From contig NZCT01000006.1 in assembly GCA_002688355.1 (NCBI GenBank), positions 1-34,424 on the forward strand: 34,424 nucleotides of DNA, given 5' to 3'. The position numbers and the translations under genes were made by a program. This document shows, piece by piece, positions 15,932 to 23,347 of the stretch. Numbering within the stretch: position 1 is the stretch's first letter; every line of letters begins with the position of its first letter. The notes beneath the pieces are model-generated. The model saw only the letters and a program-made list of their open reading frames with translations, had not been told where the DNA came from and ran no database searches. The stretch is from an archaeon (GTDB lineage Archaea > Nanobdellota > Nanobdellia > SCGC-AAA011-G17 > GW2011-AR20).

Positions 15932-16918
15932 ATGTTAAATAAAAAAGGTTCAATTAGCTGGAATTTCGCAGTTAAACTAACTCTTGCAATAATTGCAATG
16001 GGCATTATAACAATTGTAGGTTATCAATTTTACATTTTAGGAAGTACTGAAAATCCAGCTTGCACTTCTTGGATAACTCTTCAAGCAGCTAAAAAAGGTG
16101 CAACATTAAATTTTTTAGGTATAGACATTCCTCCTTCTGGAGAAAATGGAAATATCTATACTGATAATTCTCCTTGTATAACTACAAGAGAAAAAATAAA
16201 AGAGAAAGATGTAAATGATCAAAATGATTTACATAAAAAAATAGCTGATAATATGTATTATTGTTGGCGACAGTATGGAGAAGGAGAAATAGATTTTTAT
16301 AGCAATTTAGATTTTGGATCTGGAAATTCATACTGTAGAGTCTGTTCAGATATTTACCTAGATGAAGATGTAAAAGATCAAGAAATAGATATTGATGAAT
16401 TTGAAATATTTTTAAGTAATGAATTTACTCCAAATAAAAAAGACAAGTATATAGATTTTTTCTTAAAAGGAGCAAGTGATCAAATAGACTTTGGGACAGG
16501 TAAACTCAAACTAACTCAAAATAATCATTTATATAGCATGTTTTCAATTACAAAAACAGCAGTTAGGCAAGAAAATCCAAACGATATAACTGAAGAAGGA
16601 CTTATATCTGCAATTCCAGCAGCAGCATTAACAGGTGGAGCATGTTATGCTGGCATAGTAGCCGGTGGAAAATTAGGTGGTTTAATCAGTCTTGTATCAG
16701 GTGGTTCACTTGCGCCAATTTTAGTACCAGGGGGATCCCTTTTAGGTTGCGCAATTGGTATGGGAGGCACACTTTTAACTATAGCAGGAGATAAAGTACC
16801 AACACTAATTTTATATAACGATGATCCAGAGCAATTCAAAAATTCATGTGATTCAGTAATAATAAACTTAAAAGATGAAAAAGATTTTGAACTTTTCAAG
16901 AACATAGAAGGTAAATAA
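15932..16918 (+). CDS. Large class III prepilin-like protein with glycine-rich hydrophobic segment (328 aa)
   Basis: The N terminus MLNKKG, SISWN and a hydrophobic helix (15-35) form a class III signal. The ectodomain has several cysteines, including C-W-R-Q-Y-G-E-G and YCRVCSDIYLDEDV (CxxC), a pattern I associate with pilin-like proteins of DPANN archaea. Residues about 225-290 form an unusual second hydrophobic region, rich in Gly and Ala (LTGGACYAGIVAGGKLGGLI and GGSLLGCAIGMGG), that could span or insert into a membrane. The protein then ends with a charged 40-residue tail. It is probably a minor or tip component. The function of the glycine-rich part is unknown. Confidence 0.82.
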   Translation: MLNKKGSISWNFAVKLTLAIIAMGIITIVGYQFYILGSTENPACTSWITLQAAKKGATLNFLGIDIPPSGENGNIYTDNSPCITTREKIKEKDVNDQNDLHKKIADNMYYCWRQYGEGEIDFYSNLDFGSGNSYCRVCSDIYLDEDVKDQEIDIDEFEIFLSNEFTPNKKDKYIDFFLKGASDQIDFGTGKLKLTQNNHLYSMFSITKTAVRQENPNDITEEGLISAIPAAALTGGACYAGIVAGGKLGGLISLVSGGSLAPILVPGGSLLGCAIGMGGTLLTIAGDKVPTLILYNDDPEQFKNSCDSVIINLKDEKDFELFKNIEGK

Positions 16919-16920
16919 TA

Positions 16921-17079
16921 ATGTTAACTAAAAAAGGAGAATGGGGATGGGAAGAAATATCAAAAATAATTATTGCACTCATAGTTCTTGCAGTATTAGT
17001 TTTACTTGCTTTTACATTCAAAGATAAAATATTAGATCTAATAGAAAAATTAAAAGATATTTTTAATGCTAAAAGATGA
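16921..17079 (+). CDS. Small class III prepilin-like protein (52 aa)
   Basis: It starts 2 nt after the previous stop and encodes MLTKKG, EWGWEEIS, a hydrophobic helix (about 14-32) and a short amphipathic helix (KDKILDLIEKLKDIF). The stop TGA overlaps the next ATG (ATGATGA region at 17076-17079), so it is translationally coupled to the next pilin gene. The overall shape (signal, helix, short charged tail) suits a filament-forming small pilin. Confidence 0.8.
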   Translation: MLTKKGEWGWEEISKIIIALIVLAVLVLLAFTFKDKILDLIEKLKDIFNAKR

Positions 17080-17660
17080 TGAACAAAAAAGGTTTAGGTT
17101 TTAAAACAATTGGAGCAATTATACTAATACTATTTGTTTTAGCAACAATTTTAGCTGTATTAAATTCAACTTCAAGTAAATTATGGGAACCTCTAAAAGA
17201 AATTTTTGGTTTTGGATATGATGGACCTGATTTTGCAACTTTAAATGAAGAAGCAATTTCAAATTTTGATGTTATGATGGAAGACATTAATACTTGTCTC
17301 TCCTCTGAAAAAGCCGAATGTGGTTGCTCCATAAGTTTTAATGGCTTAGCAGAACATCATGCAATAAAAACAGATAACTCTAAAATTTTCATGCTAAACA
17401 TCAAAGGTGGAAATGAAATAACTATGGATAGTGCAGAAATAAATAATTTAAATTGTTACATTGATAATGATTTTAAATCAAATGAATTAAAATCAAATGA
17501 AAGAATAAAATTCAATGAAAAAACACCATACATAGATATTTCTCTATGGTTTGATTTAGATTTTAAATACAAATATAACGTTTACAAAAAAGGAGATCAA
17601 TTATGTTGGTTAACAAATAAAGTAAATAACAACAATTTTGATTTAATAAACAAATGCTAA
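17076..17660 (+). CDS. Class III prepilin-like protein with Cys-containing ectodomain (194 aa)
   Basis: The start MMNKKG, LGFKT, and a hydrophobic helix (12-30) mark a class III prepilin. The ectodomain is polar with cysteines in NTCLSSEKAECGCSISF, LNCYID, QLCWLT and the C-terminal NKC, so at least two disulfides are possible outside the cell. No known binding domain is recognised. Its ATG overlaps the end of the 52-aa pilin gene by 4 nt. Confidence 0.82.
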   Translation: MMNKKGLGFKTIGAIILILFVLATILAVLNSTSSKLWEPLKEIFGFGYDGPDFATLNEEAISNFDVMMEDINTCLSSEKAECGCSISFNGLAEHHAIKTDNSKIFMLNIKGGNEITMDSAEINNLNCYIDNDFKSNELKSNERIKFNEKTPYIDISLWFDLDFKYKYNVYKKGDQLCWLTNKVNNNNFDLINKC

Positions 17661-17673
17661 AATAATAGAAAAA

Positions 17674-17682
17674 TTTATATAA
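17674..17682 (+). promoter_or_regulatory. Promoter and SD region of the six-Cys pilin gene
   Basis: TTTATATAA is followed about 50 nt later by the ATG at 17733, with GAGGTG at 17721-17726 (6-nt spacing). This predicts a leader of about 30 nt with a good Shine-Dalgarno site, unlike the coupled neighbours, so this gene may be expressed separately and strongly. Confidence 0.55.
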
Positions 17683-17732
17683 GAACTTTATTATTTATCT
17701 TTATCAAATATATTACTAAAGAGGTGCATTAA

Positions 17733-18110
17733 ATGCTAAAAAATAAAAAAGGTGCAGAACTTTCTATGAATATTATAGTTATATCTATTATAGTCATTGT
17801 TGTTCTTGTTGTCATGGTTGCTTTCTTTTTAGGATCTTTTAAACCACCAGGAGGCGGAGGTGTTACACCAGACCCATTACCCTATCATATAGAAATTTGT
17901 AGTGCTGATTGTAGATTAGCACAAGCATTCACAACAGATAGTGCAAAGGCAGCATCAAGTTATTGTAGGAAAACAATAAATGTTGACGAAGATGGTGATG
18001 GATCAGCAGATATCAAAGCACATTGTTACTCTAGTCATTTAGGTGTTGAAGACTGTGATGGTGTAAGAGGATTATGTATTGAAAATCCTGAAGAGTCACT
18101 TTCAAGATAA
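17733..18110 (+). CDS. Class III pilin with six-Cys, Ca-loop ectodomain; candidate major pilin (125 aa)
   Basis: The signal is MLKNKKG, AELSM, then a very hydrophobic helix (14-33). A Pro/Gly linker (PPGGGG) leads to a compact head with six cysteines (ICSADC, SYC, AHC, DC, LC). The head also holds DEDGDGSAD, which fits a DxDxDGxxD calcium-binding loop as in dockerins and thrombospondin type 3 repeats. Its separate promoter and SD, and the small disulfide-rich head, suggest a major filament subunit, which is inference. Its TAA stop overlaps the ATG of the next gene by one base. Confidence 0.85.
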   Translation: MLKNKKGAELSMNIIVISIIVIVVLVVMVAFFLGSFKPPGGGGVTPDPLPYHIEICSADCRLAQAFTTDSAKAASSYCRKTINVDEDGDGSADIKAHCYSSHLGVEDCDGVRGLCIENPEESLSR

Positions 18111-18304
18111 TGAAAAAAGCAGAACTAACATTACAAACAATAGCAATAGCGATATTAGTTTTATTAGTTCTTGTTGTCTTGATTGTTGCATTCAAAAGCC
18201 AAATAGCTAGCTTAATCGAAGGTTTTACAGATTTAATTTCAACGACAACAGATCAGGCTTCAAAAACTGCATCAACAATAGATGCTAATGCAATAACGAA
18301 ATAA
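18110..18304 (+). CDS. Small class III prepilin-like protein (64 aa)
   Basis: MKKA, ELTLQ and a long hydrophobic helix (10-28) fit the class III pattern, with Ala in place of Gly before the cut. The tail is Ser/Thr-rich (STTTDQASKTASTIDA), short, and has no Cys. It overlaps the previous gene by one base (TAATG) and is followed after 1 nt by the next, so it is made with the candidate major pilin. It could be a second filament-core subunit. Confidence 0.8.
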   Translation: MKKAELTLQTIAIAILVLLVLVVLIVAFKSQIASLIEGFTDLISTTTDQASKTASTIDANAITK

Positions 18305-18305
18305 A

Positions 18306-19418
18306 ATGAATAAAAATGGAGCTCTTGAATTAATCTGGATTGCTTTCGGTATCTTAATTGCCATAGGTCTTCTTATATTTGTTGTATTACCCAACCTAGA
18401 TTATCTTTCTAGTATCTTTAATTATGGTTCAGAAGAAACAGAAATATATAAAGCAAATCCAATTCCTATTCCAGCTGAAGAAGCAAAAAATATAGAACCC
18501 CATTTAGATAAAATAAAAGGCAATAATAAAAATTTAATAATATCTCTAATTGCAAAAGTCTCAAAAGGTAATAAAAATTTCATTTCAGATTGTGCTTCCG
18601 TTGGTTTAATGTCGATAACACCAGAAGTTGCAGTTTTGAACAATCTAAAAATATTCGAAACATCTAAGCAAAGCGAACTAAAAAATTGTGACAATAAAGA
18701 ACTAAATCTAGAATACTCAAATAATTTAAGAGAAGAAATAAAAGATAAAGAAGAACAAGAAATAATAGAAATAGATCAAAGATTTAATACAGATTTAAAC
18801 ATTAAAGAAGGATCTGAACATATAAATTTATTAATAGAGAGATACAAAAATAAACAATTTGCATTAGCAGCATATTATTACAGTTCATCTAGATTTGAAA
18901 GCACATGTAAAAATAATTTTAAAGTTTGTAAACATAATGACAAGGAAATGGCAGATTTTATAGATACAATTCTTTCTTATGAAGCACATTTAAATCAAGA
19001 ATCAGCAAATAGAGTTCCAAATCCAGAAGAGGAAATAAAGATTAGAAATGAATTAAAAACATTAAGCAATAACAGAATTTCTTTCAACCATCCTAATGCA
19101 TGTCAGGCAACTCAAACAACAGGATGTACAAGTCTAGAAGGTTTACCACAATTAGCTATAGATTTCCTAGTTAAATTAACAGAAGATTGTGATTGTGACA
19201 TCGTAATTACTGGTGGAACAGAAGGAGGACATCAAACACATGGCCCAGGGAAATCAATAGTAGATCTAAGGAAAACTTCAGAATTAAAAAACTATGTTCT
19301 TTCCAATTCCGCAACATCAGAACAAATAAGTTCAGGTAGGAGATACAGAGTAGGTTCAAACTCCTATGTAGAAGAAGAAGATCATTGGCATGTTATTTTT
19401 AGAGAACTTAACACATAA
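18306..19418 (+). CDS. Pilin-like protein with degenerate lytic-transglycosylase-like and M15 peptidase-like domains (370 aa)
   Basis: The N terminus MNKNG plus a helix (8-30) is pilin-like. Residues about 60-195 resemble the SLT lysozyme fold: LIISLIAKVSKGN, CASVGLMSITPEVA and later NTDLNIKEGSEHINLLIERY with FALAAYY line up with the SLT pattern (AKES, GLMQ.P.TA, D..NI..G..YL..L, ALAAYN). The catalytic Glu of AKES is V85. Residues about 275-367 resemble M15-type zinc peptidases: H309/H312 in GGHQTHGPGKSIVD, D320, and HWH at 360-362. Both domains face outside the cell in this topology. A cell-wall binding or cutting role is inferred; the organism is not expected to make peptidoglycan. Confidence 0.78.
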   Translation: MNKNGALELIWIAFGILIAIGLLIFVVLPNLDYLSSIFNYGSEETEIYKANPIPIPAEEAKNIEPHLDKIKGNNKNLIISLIAKVSKGNKNFISDCASVGLMSITPEVAVLNNLKIFETSKQSELKNCDNKELNLEYSNNLREEIKDKEEQEIIEIDQRFNTDLNIKEGSEHINLLIERYKNKQFALAAYYYSSSRFESTCKNNFKVCKHNDKEMADFIDTILSYEAHLNQESANRVPNPEEEIKIRNELKTLSNNRISFNHPNACQATQTTGCTSLEGLPQLAIDFLVKLTEDCDCDIVITGGTEGGHQTHGPGKSIVDLRKTSELKNYVLSNSATSEQISSGRRYRVGSNSYVEEEDHWHVIFRELNT

Positions 19419-19463
19419 TTCAACTAAAGTAAATATTAAAAAGGATTAAACAATAAAAAATAT

Positions 19464-19889
19464 ATGAATAAAAAAGGATCTGAAGCAGTACAATTATTAT
19501 TAGTTACATATTTAATTCTAAGTATAATAATCTTAATCTCTGGATTATATATAGTTCAAAAAAATTTAACAGGTGCAGGTGCATTAAAAGAATTTATTGT
19601 AAGAGATACTTCCATGTTAGTAAACACAATTCACACACCAACTGGAAACCTAGAAATAAAATACAACTTAAATCATCAATATAATTTTGATTTTAAAGAA
19701 AGCCAAACAAAAATAAAATCAGGGAATCAAATAGAAAGGAAAAATACCTATCCTTATTTTACAAATGACAAATACATTTTAGATTCTTCAGTAAAAAATT
19801 TTGAAAAGAAAGATGAAACATGTAACATAATATTCACAAAATCAGACAATGAGATAACCATAGAAAAAGGAGATCAATGTAATGCTTAA
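19464..19889 (+). CDS. Class III prepilin-like protein (141 aa)
   Basis: MNKKG, SEAVQ and a hydrophobic helix (11-30) form the pilin signal. The ectodomain is polar, basic-acidic and probably beta-rich, with two cysteines (ETCNIIF and DQCNA at the very end) that could pair. A possible TATA element AAATATTAAAA (about 19430-19440) precedes it, so a new transcript may start here. It overlaps the next gene by 8 nt. Confidence 0.8.
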   Translation: MNKKGSEAVQLLLVTYLILSIIILISGLYIVQKNLTGAGALKEFIVRDTSMLVNTIHTPTGNLEIKYNLNHQYNFDFKESQTKIKSGNQIERKNTYPYFTNDKYILDSSVKNFEKKDETCNIIFTKSDNEITIEKGDQCNA

Positions 19890-20376
19890 TAAAAAAGGAG
19901 ATTTTAACGCAACTAAAGAATTGTTTCTTTCATTACCTAAGATATTTACAGTAGCAATGTTTTTCTTATTTCTAATTTTTGCAGTAGATAATGGTTCTAA
20001 AAAAAATACTGACATTTCAGAAATAGAATCATTCACACTTAAAAACACTTTATTCTATTCAGATTGCATTACAATTCAAGAAAATAATAGAGTAATTCCC
20101 GGCTCAATAGATCTAGAAAAATTTAACGAAGATAACATAAAAAATTGTCTAAACAATAATATCTATGGAATGAAACTCTCTTTAAATTATAAAGATCAAG
20201 AAAAAATAATTGTAATAAATGAAGCAATAGAACAACAAAAAGTTTTCTGTTTTGATAATAATCAATTATACTGTGATAATAGAGAATATTACATTGGACA
20301 AATAGAAGATTCAAATAACATAGAGAAAGGTACTCTAAAAATAGAATTAACAAAATTAAGAAGATCCACACTATAA
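19882..20376 (+). CDS. Class III prepilin-like protein (164 aa)
   Basis: The signal MLNKKG, DFNAT is followed by a hydrophobic helix (18-37) and an ectodomain with cysteines in YSDCIT, KNCLNN, VFCFD and LYCDN, so two disulfides are possible. It overlaps the preceding gene by 8 nt and is 1 nt from the next. No recognisable domain is seen beyond the pilin anchor. It is probably a minor pilin or part of a tip complex. Confidence 0.8.
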   Translation: MLNKKGDFNATKELFLSLPKIFTVAMFFLFLIFAVDNGSKKNTDISEIESFTLKNTLFYSDCITIQENNRVIPGSIDLEKFNEDNIKNCLNNNIYGMKLSLNYKDQEKIIVINEAIEQQKVFCFDNNQLYCDNREYYIGQIEDSNNIEKGTLKIELTKLRRSTL

Positions 20377-20377
20377 A

Positions 20378-20872
20378 ATGCTAAACAAAAAAGCCCAAGA
20401 AGAAGGAATAACATTAATCTTCATGCCAATAATAATCACAACAATTCTAGTAGTTTTCTTCTTAGTCTTTACATATGGTGATATCTCAAATGATGAAATA
20501 GAAATCACTATTAAAACTTCAGAAACAAATGAAGACACAATAATTTTAATGAATTACCTAAGATCAACAGTAGATTACAAAAATAATAAAATAAAAATGT
20601 TCCAATTATTAAACACTAAAGATGAACTACCTATAGAAACAAACACAAAAGAAATCTTTAATACATACTGCCAAGAAGATATAAACGCACCACAAAAAAA
20701 CAAATGTTTCTGGGAATTATTTATTAATTATGAAAATAAGGAATTACATTTTTCAGGTGGAACTCGAAGAGGTTTACTAGGTCTAGAAGACAAACAAGAT
20801 TCTTCCTTAACATTCAAAGATGAAAATAATAAAGAAATAGAAATAAAATTTAGGAGATACATAATAGAATGA
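20378..20872 (+). CDS. Class III prepilin-like protein (164 aa)
   Basis: MLNKKA, QEEGI and a hydrophobic helix (11-31) mark the signal, with Ala at the cut position. The ectodomain has two cysteines (TYCQED and NKCFWEL) and a FSGGTRRGLLGLEDK turn-rich region. It overlaps the next gene by 4 nt (ATGA). It has the same overall size as the previous gene but no clear sequence identity beyond the signal. Confidence 0.8.
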   Translation: MLNKKAQEEGITLIFMPIIITTILVVFFLVFTYGDISNDEIEITIKTSETNEDTIILMNYLRSTVDYKNNKIKMFQLLNTKDELPIETNTKEIFNTYCQEDINAPQKNKCFWELFINYENKELHFSGGTRRGLLGLEDKQDSSLTFKDENNKEIEIKFRRYIIE

Positions 20873-21570
20873 ATAAAAAAGGTAAGTGGGGATTCCTGCA
20901 GTTTTTATTTATAACAGTTTTAATAGTGTTTTCATATGCAGCTTACTTAAATTTTTCAGATAATTCAGAATTAAATAACTTTAGACAATCTTTAGGCGAA
21001 AATCAAATAGCAGTAACAAACTTATATAAAAATTACGAATTAGACGTATTAAATAAAGAAATAATCTTAAATTACGCTATAGATAAAGCAAATAAAAAAT
21101 TCTTCCAAAATAGTGCAATATTACAGTCATGTAACAATTTATGGTCTTTTTCAAGTAATTGTGAGCCAAACTTCGAACAAAATTACATAGATTTACTAAA
21201 AGAAGAATTAGAATTTTACAATACAGAAGCAGATTCTATCAAAATAGAAAATAATGATTTAATAGTAAACTTTGGTTCTCTAGAATTTAAAACAAAAAAT
21301 GAGGTAATCGATGCAACTTATTCTAATGAAGCCACTATAACAAAGATACCACTGGACTTTACTAAACTAAACTCCATAAAATCTGAATTAAGATCATGTA
21401 TTTTAAACAATAAATTAAAAACTTGCTTTGAAAATCAACAAGAAAATAATAACATATTAACAATAAACACAGACATAAAAACAACGTATTTTCTAAACAA
21501 TAAAGTAGAAACATCAAATTTTAATTTTAAAATAGACACGAAAAACACTGGTTTAAATTCATTATTCTAA
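20869..21570 (+). CDS. Class III prepilin-like protein, last of the array (233 aa)
   Basis: The N terminus MNKKG, KWGFL and a helix (9-26) form the prepilin signal. The ectodomain has a long helical start (about 30-110), then mixed strands, with cysteines in QSCNNLW, SNCEPN, RSCILN and KTCFEN. This is the longest conventional ectodomain among the last four pilin-like genes. No known domain is recognised. About 50 nt of AT-rich DNA separate it from RPA, which has its own likely promoter. Confidence 0.8.
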   Translation: MNKKGKWGFLQFLFITVLIVFSYAAYLNFSDNSELNNFRQSLGENQIAVTNLYKNYELDVLNKEIILNYAIDKANKKFFQNSAILQSCNNLWSFSSNCEPNFEQNYIDLLKEELEFYNTEADSIKIENNDLIVNFGSLEFKTKNEVIDATYSNEATITKIPLDFTKLNSIKSELRSCILNNKLKTCFENQQENNNILTINTDIKTTYFLNNKVETSNFNFKIDTKNTGLNSLF

Positions 21571-21622
21571 AAACTAGTTTAAAGAACAATTAATTATTTA
21601 AAGGACAACTAATTTTTCCTTA

Positions 21623-22639
21623 ATGAAAATGTTTAATCTTTCTTATAATGAGGTGGTAGGAAAAATACAAGACTCTACTAACTTAACTCAAGATGAAATA
21701 AATCAACGAGTAGAGGAAAAATTAAAAAAACTAGCAGATCTAGTTTCTAAAGAAGGAGCAGCCCATATACTAGCAAATGAACTAAATGTAAAAATCTTTG
21801 AAAATATTCCTAAAGATCTAAAAATAGAAAAACTAATTCCAGGAATGTCCGCTGTAAATATTATAGGCAAAGTAGCAAATGTTTTTGATATTAGAGAATA
21901 CAATAAAGATGGAAGATCTGGAAAAATAGGTTCCTTAACATTAGGAGATGAAACAGGAGTTACTAGACTAGTCTTATGGGATACAAATCATATTTCTTTA
22001 ATAGAGAAAAGTGAAATAGCAAAAGACAAAGTTCTAGATATTAAAAACGCATATGTTAAACAAGGTTACAATAACTTAAAAGAATTGCATATTGGAAACA
22101 AAGGTTCAATAGAATTTTCAAATCAAGAGATCACAATAGATCCAAAGCACTTAGCAGAAGGTCTAGAAAATGGTTTTTCCATACAAAACACAATAGAGTT
22201 AAAAAAAATAAATGAGGTAAAAGAACAAGAAGTCGCAAAAATAAATGGAAATTTAGTTTACATGTTTGAACCTCGTTATTATGATGCTTGTTCAGAATGT
22301 AATAAAAAAGTAGAAAATGGTTCTTGTTTACAACACTCCAACGCTAGTGTTAAAAAAACACCTGTTTTAAATTTCTATTTAGATGACGGCTCTGCAAATA
22401 TTAAAGTTGTAGCATTTAGAGATCAAGCAAATTCCTTAATGAATGGTCACGCAAATGATTCTGGAGAAATTAATTATGAAAAATTAAAGGAAGATATTCT
22501 AGGGAATCAATATTCTATCAATGGTCGTGTTGTAAGAAATTCATTTAGCAATGATATTGAAATGATTGCAAATAACATTGACACAATAGATACTAACAAA
22601 GAACTAAAAAATACAGTAGAAAATATAGAAGCCAACTAA
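21623..22639 (+). CDS. rpa: Replication protein A (OB-fold ssDNA-binding protein)
   Basis: This 338-residue archaeal RPA has an N-terminal helical part (1-65), one clear OB fold (about 70-180, INIIGKVANVFDIREY and VTRLVLWDT) and a second OB region interrupted by a zinc finger CSECNKKVENGSCLQH (CxxC-x8-CxxH, near residue 223). It coats single-stranded DNA in replication and repair. An ATG two codons later (21629) is an alternative start. TTATTTAAA at 21594-21602 is the probable TATA box. It lies 0.7 kb before the radA operon, separated by the YdjM-like gene. Confidence 0.9.
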   Translation: MKMFNLSYNEVVGKIQDSTNLTQDEINQRVEEKLKKLADLVSKEGAAHILANELNVKIFENIPKDLKIEKLIPGMSAVNIIGKVANVFDIREYNKDGRSGKIGSLTLGDETGVTRLVLWDTNHISLIEKSEIAKDKVLDIKNAYVKQGYNNLKELHIGNKGSIEFSNQEITIDPKHLAEGLENGFSIQNTIELKKINEVKEQEVAKINGNLVYMFEPRYYDACSECNKKVENGSCLQHSNASVKKTPVLNFYLDDGSANIKVVAFRDQANSLMNGHANDSGEINYEKLKEDILGNQYSINGRVVRNSFSNDIEMIANNIDTIDTNKELKNTVENIEAN

Positions 22640-22652
22640 TTCTAAAAAGCAT

Positions 22653-22660
22653 TATATATA
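22653..22660 (+). promoter_or_regulatory. TATA box for the YdjM-like gene
   Basis: TATATATA is centred about 26 nt before the ATG at 22683, the ideal distance for a leaderless transcript. Confidence 0.5.
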
Positions 22661-22682
22661 CTTTTATCCCCTTCTAAATAAA

Positions 22683-23168
22683 ATGATGTTCAAAACACAT
22701 GCAATATTTGGATTATTTTTAGCTTTACTAACATTTAACTACTTCCAAGAATTAAACATTTACTTATTTACATTAATAACAGTCTTCTCAGCTATTTTAT
22801 TAGATATAGATGAAAAACATTCTAAAATAGGTTATAAAACAAGACCTCTTTCAAATATTATACAATTTATATTCAAACATCGTGGTTTTATTCATAGTAT
22901 TTTCTTCATAGCTATTATAAGTTTTTTAATTAACACTTTCTTTGGAAATTACTATATTCCCTTTTTAATCGGTTCTGGGAGTCATATTTTACTAGATGCT
23001 CTTACTCCTCGTGGAATTCGATTATTTTATCCTTTTCAATTTAAAATGAGTTTCTTCTTCAAAACAAGAGGCATAGTAGATCAATCTCTATTTTTTATAC
23101 TAACAGCATCTGTTTTATTAATCAAATTTCCAGTTTTAAAATCATTTTTACTAAAGATTCTAACATAA
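22683..23168 (+). CDS. Membrane-bound metal-dependent hydrolase, YdjM/DUF457 family
   Basis: The 161-residue protein has about four membrane segments and the conserved polar sites of the YdjM family: an early THAIFG, LLDIDEKHSK, KHRGFIHS and GSGSHILLDALTPRG. These His and Asp residues are expected to bind metal at the membrane face. The substrate of the family is not known. Two ATGs are adjacent (22683 and 22686); the TATA box at 22653-22660 fits either. Confidence 0.85.
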   Translation: MMFKTHAIFGLFLALLTFNYFQELNIYLFTLITVFSAILLDIDEKHSKIGYKTRPLSNIIQFIFKHRGFIHSIFFIAIISFLINTFFGNYYIPFLIGSGSHILLDALTPRGIRLFYPFQFKMSFFFKTRGIVDQSLFFILTASVLLIKFPVLKSFLLKILT

Positions 23169-23170
23169 AC

Positions 23171-23187
23171 ATACGTACATATACGTA
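23171..23187. repeat. Two TACGTA palindromes spaced 10 bp (operator-like)
   Basis: ATACGTA occurs at 23171-23177 and 23181-23187. Each contains the self-complementary TACGTA, exactly one helical turn apart, just after the YdjM-like stop codon. The second runs into TATAAAT (23186-23192), a possible TATA box. This is a typical layout for a repressor site. Confidence 0.5.
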
Positions 23188-23196
23188 TAAATTCAA

Positions 23197-23221
23197 TAAC
23201 CTATATTCTCTAACCTATATT
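23197..23221. repeat. 11-bp direct repeat in the radA leader
   Basis: TAACCTATATT occurs perfectly at 23197-23207 and 23211-23221, a 14-bp period, upstream of the radA-operon TATA box. Either a regulator site or chance in AT-rich DNA. Confidence 0.5.
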
Positions 23222-23230
23222 TTCCTTACA

Positions 23231-23263
23231 AATGTTGCATGTGCAAGACGCCCGCGCAGCATT
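23231..23263 (+). other. GC-rich hairpin island upstream of the radA operon
   Basis: AATGTTGC (23231-23238) can pair with GCAGCATT (23256-23263) in an 8-bp stem with one G-U pair. The 17-nt loop contains GACGCCCGC. The local GC content is far above the surrounding DNA. In AT-rich archaeal genomes such islands often mark structured RNA, but it also abuts the TATA box and could be a protein-binding site. Confidence 0.4.
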
Positions 23264-23269
23264 TATAAA
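23262..23269 (+). promoter_or_regulatory. TATA box for the small-protein/radA operon
   Basis: TTTATAAA predicts transcription starting near 23292, leaving a leader of about 56 nt. That leader begins with an inverted repeat (ACCTT at 23295-23299 and AAGGT at 23305-23309) and ends in a strong GGAGG (23336-23340) 7 nt before the ATG at 23348. Confidence 0.5.
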
Positions 23270-23347
23270 GAATTCCATCTTTTACTATATTTACACCTTA
23301 TTTTAAGGTAAATTTGAAAAAAATGCGAAAGCAAAGGAGGAATTAAA

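Noticed and set aside
15829-21570. Archaellum operon
   Set aside because: No FlaG/F/H genes or FlaH-type ATPase are seen and the pilin heads are highly varied, so a pilus or secretion machine is more likely than a motility filament.
23323-23346. Seven-codon leader frame (MRKQRRN) before the 85-aa gene
   Set aside because: Its last codons include the ribosome-binding site itself; nothing shows translation or attenuation.
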